A stretch of DNA of 64,000 bases from Diplonema japonicum. Taxonomy: Eukaryota; Euglenozoa; Diplonemea; Diplonemida; Diplonemidae. How positions within the stretch are numbered: position 1 is the stretch's first letter; every line of letters starts with the position of its first letter. Under the pieces are notes generated by a model. It did no database searches and was not told where the DNA came from. It saw nothing but the letters and a program-made list of their open reading frames with translations. The stretch spans positions 248,001 through 312,000 of the forward strand of contig OZ025661.1 of the NCBI GenBank assembly GCA_964019335.1, read 5' to 3'. Positions 41,797 through 51,491 of this stretch are shown in pieces. The position numbers and the translations under genes are program-made.

Positions 41797-44507
41797 CTAC
41801 CTGCCCCTATCTCCCTTCAGCGGCTTCGGTCTTTCCTTTTTGGGCTGAGCCCGCTCCCTCATGGCGCTCACCCGCTCCTTCTGCCACTGCTGTCTCAGTT
41901 TCTGGAGGTCCTTCTTCGTCTGTTCCGAGACGCCCCTATGGTCCTCAGGCCGTGGTTCCGCCGTTGCTCCGCCGGTATGGCTCTGTGTCCCCTGACCTTC
42001 CTCCTTATCCGCGCGTCCTGCCAGCCTTCCTGCAGCCTCACCAGCAGGCCATGCAGCCGCCTCGTCGTGTCCTCGCGGCAGCACTCCGTGCAGCTGCATG
42101 CACCTCGGCATGGCCGTCCGTTCCTCCACCACTGCTCTAAAAAAAAAAAAAAAAAAAAAGATGGGAGGTGGAGGGAATAATGACACACTAACAAAAAAAA
42201 AGAATTTCTTTTTTTTTTTTTTTCTTCCTTCTTTCCTTTTACTCCGCAACGGGGATATATGAGTCCCCGTAAGAGGCCTGTGAAGTTGCCGGCGGGTGCC
42301 TAGGTGGCGTTGCGGCAGGTGGAGTAGCAGCGAGGTAGGGCCTCAGCCGGTGCTGCTGGTTGTAAGAAAAATTAAGAAACTGATTCTCTATCTCCATAGG
42401 CGCAGGGGGGGACAATGACATGGAGTGGTTCAGGTCCGTCGTAGGTCGCTCTCCCTTAGCTTGCGTGTTAAGGGGAGGCCTGAATGGAGGAGACACTTTC
42501 CGAGCACGAAGGTCACCCCAGTTTAACCCCTTGAAAATCTTCAGTGGTTTACACAAACTAATGGTGGACACCCTCTTCAGAGGCTCCCGTTCTAACATCA
42601 TAGTGACGAACTCCCTAGCGGGCTTGGACACGATGGAAGGAAATTTCACGCTTTCTTCAATGATCCGTAGAAACATCTCTTGAAGCGAGTCCCCTGCTTG
42701 GAAAGGAGTCGCACCAACTAACATCTCATACACCATAATCCCCAACGACCAGAAATCCACAGCTTTTTTGTACCCTTGCCCCTCAAGCACCTCAGGCGCT
42801 ACGTACTGAGGAGTTCCGCAGAATGTATACGCCTAAAAAAAAAAATTTTTTTTTTCCCAAAAAAAAAAAAAATCATACTCTGCCTGACTCGGTTATATCT
42901 GTTGCGAGTCCCAGGTCTGTCAGCACAGCATGGCCATCGGTGTCTAAAACCACGTTTTGAGGTTTCAAATCCCGGTAGACGATTCCGTGTGCATGAAGGT
43001 GGTCTAATGCCAGTAGAATCTGAGCGGCGTAGAATCTCGTCCTACCTTCCGTGAACCTTCTGTCTTTGGTGAGATGGGTGCGTAGGTCGCCACCTCCCAG
43101 ATATGACATCACAAGGTACAGTTTAGTGCTCGTCTGGAAGGCGTAATGCAGGGCCACGATGTAAGGGTGTTTCATAGACTGCAAGATAGCCTTCTCCTCC
43201 ATCATCATCCTCGCTATTCGTATCGAGGGTAGCGCCGATTTCTTGACAACCTTCATTGCGAAGATGTTGTTCTGCCCAGAATCAAGTGATACTGGGGGGT
43301 CCAACAGAAAATCCAGATCCTGTCGCGCGTGGGGGTACCGTTGCAGTAATTTTCTGTGCAGCTCTTGTTCTTGCCCGACCGAATGCGTCGCGATGGTGTC
43401 CACCGCAGCCGCCCTTTCGGTTCGGTATTTCATGTAAAAACTGTACAGTTTCTCCCGCAGCCATTTCTGACGGTCTTTGTTGAGTTCTGCTGCGTTAGGG
43501 AGTGTAGGGTCGGCTGTTTTAAGCCGCACTCTGATCACCTTCGCGAACGATCCCCGTCCTATCACCTTCCCAAGTTGAAAATCCCTCAATGTCATCCCCG
43601 CCTCTGTTGAAGGCAGCAACGCTTCCAACCAATCTTGCATAGCAGACGCCCCTGAAACCTCACACCAATTTATCGTTTTTGTGATCGCGCGAACCCATTC
43701 ATTCCGTTCCTCCTCTGTATCAGTGGCCATCTCATATGTGCGGGGGAGGTCGCCGGAGATGGCGAAAGCGTGTTGTCGACCTTCAGTCTCGCAAACATCA
43801 ACACGTGCACATGCTAAATTAATACGCCCGAGAGACTTCTCCCCCGGGCCCGTGGAGTAATGGAGATATTGCTTGTGAAGCTCGCACCACCGACGGCGGT
43901 ACAGCTTTATGATACCAAGACCCTTCTTTTCAAGCCAGCCGGAAAAATCCGGGGCGCCAAGAGCGTCATTGGAATAATCACAGAAACGAAGCGTCAAGAC
44001 AGTGGCATCCACAGCTGAAGTCGCGACATCTGCATGGGACGTCACAGGGTGCCCTCCTACATGGGTGAGAACCTTATACAACATGGGTTGCAGAACAGGC
44101 GAGATGGTCGAGAGAACACGTAATGTGTCGCCTTCAAATTCGATAGGCAAACCTGACATCGCTTCTTTTTCGAAGGTTACTTCATGGTTGTCCAGTGGAA
44201 GCCTATCAGTGTGGAGTGGTTGCAGTGGAGGTGTCTCGCCAGAGGATGAGCACCTGCTCACAGGTGGCGTTGTCGGGAGCTTGAAATACTCCTCAACCAC
44301 CTCCACTGCACAGGGGACTTCTCCTTGGAATTCTACGTGGACGCCATTCGCCTTAACAGGCTCCCCTTTATGGATCATCATCATTCCCCTGTACACCGCC
44401 GATCCCCTTGGTCGTGACATGCCGAAGTCCATGGTGTCGCCCACATGGGTGGTGCGTTGCTTTTTGTGCATTTTCCGCTTTTCTCCATCGTCGTCATCTT
44501 CGCTCAT
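41797..44507 (-). CDS. PH-domain AGC-type protein kinase (Akt/PKB-like), two or three exons
   Basis: Exons 42879-44507, 42243-42832 and probably 41797-42136; introns 46 nt (GTATGA...TTTTAG) and 106 nt (GTAAAA...TTTTAG). PH domain about 187-280 ([11 protein letters not shown], final Trp in RNEWVRAI). Kinase from 311: Gly loop GRGSFAKV (317-324), an unusual ~80-residue insertion, catalytic Lys419 in [16 protein letters not shown] (about 511-518), DLG instead of DFG (531-533). The first splice restores [18 protein letters not shown], the AGC activation segment. A turn-motif-like SLSPPAP and a hydrophobic motif FLNFSY follow. If the last intron is retained the protein stops in TAA at 42239 (740 residues). 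If spliced it gains a basic tail (852 residues). Lipid-recruited signalling at membranes is inferred from Akt. Confidence 0.85.
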
Positions 44508-45488
44508 CGGTGTGGTGTGATTTTTTTTTTTTTTTTTTTTTTTGTGTGTTGTGCTTCCTGTTGTTGGGGGTGTCATTTTTTTTTTTTTTTTTTTTGATGA
44601 GAATGGTGAAGAATGAGAGGAAAATAGAATAAATAACAGAACGGAGAGAGGGGGGAGGGGGGGTCACATGGTAGTGGTAAAATGGGGGGGGTTTTTTTTT
44701 TCCATTCAATTTCGCCAGAGTACTGGAGCCACCTAATCCTGCACCCCCTTTTTTTTTTCCAAGAAAAGAAATCGATTTCCGCCCGATTCTTGCATTTTTT
44801 AAAAAAGGTGATCACGGCTTGGTACCTGACCTGTTGTTTCCCCTGTTCCATTTGAAAATTTCTTTTACCACGTTTTTAAGGGGCATGTGACCCCCCCCCC
44901 CCCCCCCCCCCCCCCAGGGCTATGTTGGCAAGGAAAACTCGTTTTCAAGCTTTTTTTTTTCTTTTTTTTCTTCTTCGAAAAAAAAATAAAGAAAACGGAT
45001 ACGGAAACGTTTCCCCGTTTCTTGCCAACATAGCCCTAGGCATAGTAGTGATGCGAATCGGTTTTCGCCAGTATGATCTTTTGGTTTTTGGAGGAAGGTC
45101 GAGGTCAGGAAGCTCCTGATAGACGACGGGGCAGTGAAGTACATAGTTTTCAATTAGTTTGTAGTTATTCCGAAGATTTGCGAAAATGCGAATTGTTTTG
45201 CGAAAATTTAGGCTCAAGAGCTGGAAAATGCGAAAATGTGCGGTAGCCCATTCGTCACAACTATGCCTGGGGGGGGGGGGGGGGGGGGGGGGTCACGCAT
45301 AGAGAGGGAGTTTTTCATGATGAGTGGTGTTTTATTTAAGCAACGATCCCCACCAGCAAAAATAAAAAAAAAAACAAAAAAAAAAAAGAGAAGACATTTA
45401 GAAAAAAAGGTGGCGGGATGGGGGAACGACTCAAGGTGATGAGAAAAGGGAGGGGGAGAAAAGAACTGATTGTACAAGCCGAACACTA

Positions 45489-45531
<43 letters not shown>

Positions 45532-45987
45532 AAATACAATAGTTGAAAAAAAAAAGAAAGAAAGAAAAAAAGGAGACGGTCGCTGGAGGGGGGGGGTTCA
45601 CTTAAAGAACTCCGCCCCCTTTTTTTTTCCCATTATCAACACGTGGCAGGGGGGTTTGAAGAAAAAAAAAAAGAAGAATTGTATTCATTCCCCTGTGTAT
45701 ACCTCCTGCTCGTGTCGGCTGGTTAAAAAAGATTTTAAAATAAATAAAAAATAATAAGAAGCAAAACTAAATTACTGAAGAAATAACCCACCATAAAAGA
45801 AAAGGGGGTTGGCTTTGATGACTTGGAAGGATTTTTAATTTATGTGTTCCAAAAAAAATAAAAGTTTAACACGGCTACAGCCTGATAGAAAAATATATGA
45901 GCTCGTCCGGAAAGAAAAAAAAAAAAAACGCAGATGAGGTTCATATTCCTTTCTCTCTCTCTCTCTTTTTTTTTTTTTTTTTTGTAA
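44508..45987. other. intergenic with homopolymers and double foldback
   Basis: No gene seen. T runs 44521-44543 and 44577-44595 lie upstream of the kinase ATG. A poly-C/poly-G-bounded double hairpin occupies 44891-45292 (listed separately). A ~40-nt T run lies at 45491-45530. The right end abuts a piggyBac-type relic. Confidence 0.55.
44891..45292. repeat. double foldback element bounded by poly-C and poly-G
   Basis: A C run (44891-44915) is followed by AGGGCTATGTTGGCAAG (from 44916), whose reverse complement CTTGCCAACATAGCCCT ends at 45037. Immediately after, AGGCATAGTAGTGATGCG (from 45038) pairs imperfectly with the arm ending CACAACTATGCCT at 45268, and a G run (45269-45292) closes the unit. 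Two hairpins thus lie back to back, with loops of about 80 and 190 nt, and the outermost C and G runs are also mutually complementary. Confidence 0.75.
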
Positions 45988-47610
45988 TTAACCACTAAAG
46001 GACCATGAGGACATATGTGTCCTTAAGAAAAATTATCTTTTCTATGTGACACTTTTTGTGCCATACAGCCCCTGGACTTTACTAAGACCCATTGTTCCGC
46101 GATTTTTTTTTAATTTGAAATACCCTTTTGCGCGAAGAACAAACACAAAAACCCGTCCCCAAGGGGGTTGCTTGGTGTCCTTTTGTACTTGGTACTTGAG
46201 AGCAGCTTCTCAGGACCTTCTGAAGAGCTTCTTCCAACTCCAGCACCACCTCAGATGAGGGTGGTGTGCGTTGGGGGACAAATATCAACCGTATACCGGC
46301 CAAGAAACGACATGGTACAGGGGTCCAGCAACATCGAACAGCAACATGGATAGGCTACAACTTTTCAGTTTGTTTATCACAAACAGCTTGCTGAGGTCCA
46401 TTATCAGCTGTTCAAAGGTGTATGCCACATCCAAGGGCACCACATCCGACGCGGACGTGGTACAACTGAACACCTGGATCGCCGTCTGGGTACTGCCCGC
46501 CTTGATGGACGAAGTCTGCAGGGTGGGCGTTAAGGACTACTGGTCTACAAAGGAAGAGATTACAACGCCTTACATACTGCTGAACATTGATTCGCTCCTT
46601 CTCCCGCCTTAAGCACAGCGTTTTTCAACCGGCTAAACGCAAGCGCTATGGCTTTAAGGTGTACTCCGCCGCATTCATGCACAGGGTGCGCGCTTAACAT
46701 TAGAATTTACCCTGGTGGGGACCCAAAGGACACGGTACCATGTCTTCTTCGACAGTTCGAGCATCGTGGTCACTGGGTTGCGATGGATAATCTTTATTCT
46801 AATTACCAGTTCTTCTGCTCTCTTTTGAGTACGGGTATGCATGCTATCGGAGGTTCAGCGCAACAGAAAAATACAACCCCGTGGTTCAACTCCGGAAGAC
46901 GACAGTGGGCAGAAAAACGAAAAAGGAGGCCAGCAAACAAATCTCACGCCATGACATACGAGTCATGCGGCAGAGTTCGGACAGCATCCGGTTCCTCTTG
47001 TGGCACGGCCGTACTAAACCTGTGTTAACCTTTTCGGCCTTGCCTATAATTTTGCCTTTAATCTCTACGACTTTGCCTATAGTATGAAATTCACCTCAAG
47101 GCTGTGCCAAAAATATAAAAAAAAACAATTTTACACCTGCAAAACGTGCAATGTTGCCCTGTGCCCTGAGTGCTCTGAGATTTTTCATACAAAAAAGACT
47201 ACCCTGACATGATAAAATACCGACAATTCTGGGGACGCTTGAAAAAAAAAAATCCTCAAGGGCTTCAGCGTGCCGCCAGGACCCAATGTTGGAAGAAAAT
47301 CGACATCTGTAGAAGAAAAAAAAAGTGAGGGAGGCTGTCCCCCGCCCAAGCGCCCTCGAGTGGGTTGAGCAAAGTCGCTCGTGATGCTCAGTACTTTGTC
47401 GTATATTTCCTCTCCCGACCCCGTATGAACACTAAGTAAGCCCCCCTGCATGGAAAATAGACTGTTTTTTTTACCCCCTGGGTCACGTGCTTTTTAAAGG
47501 GTATAGTGTACTTTCCTATGGTTAAACTCTCGCATTTCTTTTTCCCGGGTTCACAAATAGACGGTCCTTGGCACTTTTTTCGCCAAAACCCCCGGTCCTT
47601 TAGTGGTTAA
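45988..47610. mobile_element. piggyBac-type transposon relic 2 (TTAA, 13-bp TIRs)
   Basis: TTAA at 45988-45991 and 47607-47610 flank perfect inverted ends CCACTAAAGGACC (45992-46004) and GGTCCTTTAGTGG (47594-47606). Just inside the left end lies GGACATATGTGTCC, a near-palindrome. Internal length is 1,615 bp. It carries decayed piggyBac-like transposase on the plus strand. Its ends differ from those of relic 1, so it belongs to another subfamily. Confidence 0.9.
46330..47213 (+). pseudogene. piggyBac-like transposase remnant
   Basis: Translated pieces in changing frames match piggyBac order: LFSLFITNSLLRSIISCSKV ... TWIAVWVLPALMDEVCRVGV-KDYWST, then KRKRYGFKVYS, then RGHWVAMDNLYSNYQFFCSL containing the conserved Asp of MDN-[FL]-Y, and a terminal zinc-binding end CKTCNVALCPECSEIFH (about 47138-47188). 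Several frameshifts and missing segments, including the first catalytic Asp, make it non-functional. It is the only plus-strand coding trace in the window. Confidence 0.82.
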
Positions 47611-47684
47611 TTTTTTTCTTTTCTTTCTACATTAAAAGAAGAGGAAGGGAGGGATCGCAAAGTCGGGATGGGTGGGGATGGAAG

Positions 47685-47717
<33 letters not shown>

Positions 47718-48397
47718 ACATTTAGAAAAAAAAGTGTGCTCTATTTGGAAAGGGTCTACCTAATTCTTTTTTTTTAAAACCAGAAAACCCACATTAAGAT
47801 CTACATCAAATTTTTTTTTCTTCGATTATTTAATATCTTGAGCCGTTACGAGGTAGAGGGAAGCTAAAGAGGGAAAAGGGGGAGGGAGGGAGGGGGAAGC
47901 ACAAACTTAGGGAGGGGAAGATAAGAAAAAAGTTTTTTTTTCCTTCTTCTTTTTTCCCCCCCCTCCCTTCCCTTCTACAATTATTTAAAAAGGCCTACCT
48001 ATTGCAAAAATAAAGGGGGAGCCACCTAGAAGGGCTTTTTTTTTTCTTCCTGTTGATGCTACAGGCGACAAGGAAACACGTGTGGAGGGAAGGAAGGAGA
48101 GGGAGGGAGGGAAGGGGTTTGTGCAAACATTTCAGTTTTCCTTCTCATCCTTTTTTTTTTTTTTTTTTTAATTTTTTGCAAGAACGAGTTGACTTTGTCT
48201 AAACAAAAGGGGAACGTTGGAAACGTGTTCGGGTTTATAAACTTCTCCAGGTTTCTACCCAGTACAAGGCCCAGCTCCTCTTTTTTTTTTTTTTTTCTTC
48301 GTCTTTTAGGAATTTTTATAAAAAATAATAATAATAATAATAATAAAGAGGGACGTTTTCTATTTTTTTTTTCTTTTCCCCCCAACCTTTTTTTTTT
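47611..48397. other. intergenic, homopolymer-rich
   Basis: No gene seen. It contains an A run at about 47681-47714, GGGAGGGAGGG purine repeats (47870-47900, 48085-48115), and an (AAT)n repeat at 48326-48346. Confidence 0.55.
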
Positions 48398-49219
48398 TCA
48401 TGCCTCCCCAAAAGAGAACTTTTTAAGATACGAAAAACCCCGAGCCATGTTCGACCCAGGACCGTCGGTGAGCACAGAACAGAAAGACGACACAGCCTCA
48501 AGCTTGGGTTCTTCTTCTTCAGGCAGTACCCTTCTTATGCTAACCGGTCGGAAGGAAGGGTTATCAGAGGGCCTCATCGTAAAGGAGCTGAAGTCCACCT
48601 CGAACTCTACAGTGTCAATCCTCACTGTCGGTGCACTTGTGTTGCTACATCTACCCTTTTCACCCATGTAGTAGAACTCCATTTCAAAACTGTTCACAAT
48701 GGTCTCCCACTCTCCCGGAAGGTTCTCGTACTCCCACTGGGTTTTTGAGTAGGGGTGGTACTCCTCGTTGTCATCCTTTTTGTTAGGTTTTTCTTCTTCG
48801 GGTTCGAGAAGGCTCAGGACGGGTTGCGTTGCGGACAGTTGGGGTCTATCTCCATCAGATTTTTTAATAGTCTTCTTCCTCCGCCTTGTGGTGGGCACTG
48901 AGCTCCTTCTAGTTACCTTTTGCTTCAGCGCTGGTGTTTCCAACAGTGTTTTAGAACGCATTCTGGAAGGAGCAACTGCTGGGGCATCCATTGTAGTTTT
49001 TGAACGCACTCTGATCGGAGTTGCCGCTGGTTTCTTCACAGGGGCCGCTACCCTTGGTGTCCTCGGTGTCCCTACCCTTGGAGTCTGTCCCACCCCCCTC
49101 GGGGTTTTTGGCGGGACCAACCCCGCCACTCGCGGTACCTTCTTCACCGTCTTTTCCTTCCCTTCCAGAGATCCATTTTTCCCTTGGGCCTGCTGACCCC
49201 GCGATGATGCGAGAGGCAT
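48398..49219 (-). CDS. basic-tailed protein with C-terminal WWE-like domain
   Basis: 273 residues; the ATG at 49219 follows an A run directly. The N-terminal 150 residues are basic and Pro/Thr-rich, with TPR-x-x-x-TPR turns and two RxRSKT motifs (RVRSKT, RMRSKT) that fit an AGC-kinase consensus. From about residue 162, TQWEYENLPGEWETIVNSFE ... YYM ... VEFEVDFSSFTMRP ... RPVSIRRV follows the W..E...G.W......E...Y ... Y.VDF..M.Q ... R.IRRV plan of WWE domains, which bind ADP-ribose units in ubiquitin ligases and PARPs. No RING or PARP catalytic domain is present. The WWE call is from pattern only. The basic tail suggests nuclear or nucleic-acid-associated location (inference). Confidence 0.6.
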   Translation of the reverse strand: MPLASSRGQQAQGKNGSLEGKEKTVKKVPRVAGLVPPKTPRGVGQTPRVGTPRTPRVAAPVKKPAATPIRVRSKTTMDAPAVAPSRMRSKTLLETPALKQKVTRRSSVPTTRRRKKTIKKSDGDRPQLSATQPVLSLLEPEEEKPNKKDDNEEYHPYSKTQWEYENLPGEWETIVNSFEMEFYYMGEKGRCSNTSAPTVRIDTVEFEVDFSSFTMRPSDNPSFRPVSIRRVLPEEEEPKLEAVSSFCSVLTDGPGSNMARGFSYLKKFSFGEA

Positions 49220-49844
49220 TTTTTTTTTTTAATACCCTTCTTTTCTGTGGTAGAAATAATAAACAAGTGTATACCGAGGAGGCGAGACGATGGAAGAAGA
49301 GGATCGAAAAGAAAAGAATACGTTGGTCCCGTTTTATCGAAAGGAAGGGAAGGCTCAGAACCCAAAAGGCATGAGACAATGGACCAGAAAAAAGAAAAGG
49401 AGCCGGGGGGTCGGTCGGTCACTTATCATCAGGCATTGGAAATAAGAGAGAAGGGAAAGGAAAGGAAAGGAAGAAGGAAAAGAAGAGAGAGGGGTCGGCA
49501 CGCTATTCTCTTTTTGTGCGCAACATACGGGAAAGAAAAACTGTAAAAAATCTTTCTTAATTTGATTTCGGGGACGCACAATGCTGCAAATTTCACTCGT
49601 GGACAAAAACAAAAGCAAAATGCCAAAATGGAGACGGGGAGGGGAGGGGAGGGTGACATGGTCAAAGTCTTCAGCGCTTGTCACAACTCGTGTTAGGACC
49701 ATATGAAAACATTACTTATATTTAATATAACATGGTTCAGTGCTCCAATATATCAATATAAAAATAAAAAGAGACCACCCAAGCACTGCCCAAAAAAAAA
49801 AAAAAAAACGGAGTGGGCACGGGGGAGGGGGAGAGCGTTCCTGT
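49220..49844. other. intergenic spacer
   Basis: No gene seen. Purine-rich GGAAAGGAAAGG sequence at 49455-49490 and GGGGAGGGGAGG at 49636-49650; otherwise mixed AT-rich sequence without a conserved frame. Confidence 0.5.
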
Positions 49845-51326
49845 TTACAGCTTGCTGCGCATGTGCAACGCATTGAGGATGTTTGCATAGCTCCACGTGA
49901 GGCCGAAGGCGGAGAGCTGGTACCCATCATTCTTGTCGATCTGCTCATAGACAACACCGTTCCCCTGCACATGGTAGTGCACACGGGTCATGATGGAGTC
50001 GCCAGCCGCCTTTGCAGAGGCAATGAGCTGAGCAGGGGTGTCGGCCTTCAGGTGCTCCCTCCACCCACGGAACTCTTCTGTCTTAAATGGCATCTCCCTT
50101 GCAGTGCCCTGGTACGCGTTGTGGGCCCCCACCCCGTGTGCCACCTTGTAGTACAGCTCCGCCATCGCTGTGGACAGCAGCTGCCACGGGTTCCCGCCAC
50201 CGTACTTGTCGTTGGGGTACCTCCCAATCAGCACCCCTGGCACGCCGTTCTTGGTGTCCTTGTTGTTGATCGGGTACTGCGCGCAGAACACCTGCTCGTA
50301 GAACGCCACCGTCTTCGCAGCCTTGTCCCCCAGCGGGCCGTACTCCGTGTCGTTCCCACCGAAGCTAGCAATGGCGTGGATCACCGACCCGTCCACCTCC
50401 CTTATTGTCGCCTCGAAGAAGTAGTACCCGTTCCAGTGCCCTGCGAGGGAGCTCCTGACAGTCGCTGCCGTCGCTTTGTACTGTGCTGCGTCAGACGTCT
50501 CGCCGATCTTCGTGAAGAACGCCGCTGCCTCGTTCAAGGCGTGCACGTACGCCATGCGGTTCCAGAAGAAGTCTGTGGACTGGACCTCCTCCCACAGGTC
50601 GCACCCGTTGGACTGCCAGTTGTTCACAACCCACCCAAGGTCTGTCTTGATAAGTTCCACCACCTCTGCTACCTCGGCATTGAGACCTTGTTTGTTAAGG
50701 ATCTCACCCCACACGGTCATGGAGTTGGCGCGCAGGGCGGGGCCGTCTGTCTGGGGCCTGCACCACCCGCCGGTGTAGGGGGTCCCGGAAGGGACTTCGA
50801 ACTTGGGTTCTGTCAGGACGTTGATGTTGTTGGGGTCCTGCTCGTGCTGACGTGCCTTCACCCAACCCGTGTAGGCTGTCATGACCGTCTTCACCTCAGT
50901 GTAGGAGTCGTTGCTGGTCTTCATGAAGGCTGCGGTGGAGAGCCCAGCATCACGCATCCAGTGGTAGTAGTACGACCCACCGCCGTTCACCATGGTGTCA
51001 GGGGAGGCGATGACACCCCCACTCCCATCGACGTTGAGGTTGTTCTTGAAGTTGGCTTTCATCTCAGATATGAACCCGGGTGTGAACCCAGTGCCGGAGG
51101 CTGTCATCTTCAACTCACCACATGCGTCCACCCCAGCAGGGAAGAAGCACCAAGGAGTCTGTGAGCCCATCCCTGCAGGCGACCAGCAGCACCCACTCGC
51201 CTCACATTGCTGCTGGTTCGTCCCGATATGCCCGCAGTCCACTTTGTCCGCGTCGGGGACGCTGCACTGTGCACCGAGCACCAGAATAGGGAGTGCTGTT
51301 AGTAACATTGTTTTCCTTCTTGTCAT
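49845..51326 (-). CDS. secreted glucoamylase (GH15) with N-terminal trefoil domain
   Basis: 493 residues from ATG 51326 (or 487 from 51308); both give a signal peptide (MLLTALPILVLGAQC). Residues about 21-62 form a trefoil (P-type) domain: C...VDCGHIGTNQQQCEASGCCW...WCFFP, with the CC-W and paired cysteines of the family. GH15 catalytic region: SYYYHWMRDAGL (about 118-129), general acid in GCDLWEEVQSTDFFW (Glu246/247), and the second catalytic region YEQIDKNDGYQLSAFGLTWSYAN near the C-terminus. Known reaction: release of beta-glucose from non-reducing ends of starch or glycogen. There is no CBM20; the trefoil may take its place. With the GH7 enzyme it points to extracellular polysaccharide digestion. 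Confidence 0.9.
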   Translation of the reverse strand: MTRRKTMLLTALPILVLGAQCSVPDADKVDCGHIGTNQQQCEASGCCWSPAGMGSQTPWCFFPAGVDACGELKMTASGTGFTPGFISEMKANFKNNLNVDGSGGVIASPDTMVNGGGSYYYHWMRDAGLSTAAFMKTSNDSYTEVKTVMTAYTGWVKARQHEQDPNNINVLTEPKFEVPSGTPYTGGWCRPQTDGPALRANSMTVWGEILNKQGLNAEVAEVVELIKTDLGWVVNNWQSNGCDLWEEVQSTDFFWNRMAYVHALNEAAAFFTKIGETSDAAQYKATAATVRSSLAGHWNGYYFFEATIREVDGSVIHAIASFGGNDTEYGPLGDKAAKTVAFYEQVFCAQYPINNKDTKNGVPGVLIGRYPNDKYGGGNPWQLLSTAMAELYYKVAHGVGAHNAYQGTAREMPFKTEEFRGWREHLKADTPAQLIASAKAAGDSIMTRVHYHVQGNGVVYEQIDKNDGYQLSAFGLTWSYANILNALHMRSKL

Positions 51327-51491
51327 TTACGGCATTGTCTGGTTCACATGAAATACAAATAGGGGGGGGGGGGGGGGGGGGGGCTGCTTTTCAATGCAAA
51401 TAACGATGCGTATGAAGGGAAACACTGGAGGGGGAGGAAAAAAGAAAGAAAAGGAATCTCCCTCAGGATGATAGCAACTGTCCCCGACTCA

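Noticed and set aside
41895-42194. Cys-rich alternative frame ([10 protein letters not shown]) downstream of the kinase
   Set aside because: The frame continuous with the kinase across a GT-AG intron, with a basic helical tail, is better supported.
49740-51164. Long plus-strand open frame (~470 codons) opposite the glucoamylase
   Set aside because: Shadow of the GH15 gene; no recognisable domain, and it crosses the GH15 stop and flank.
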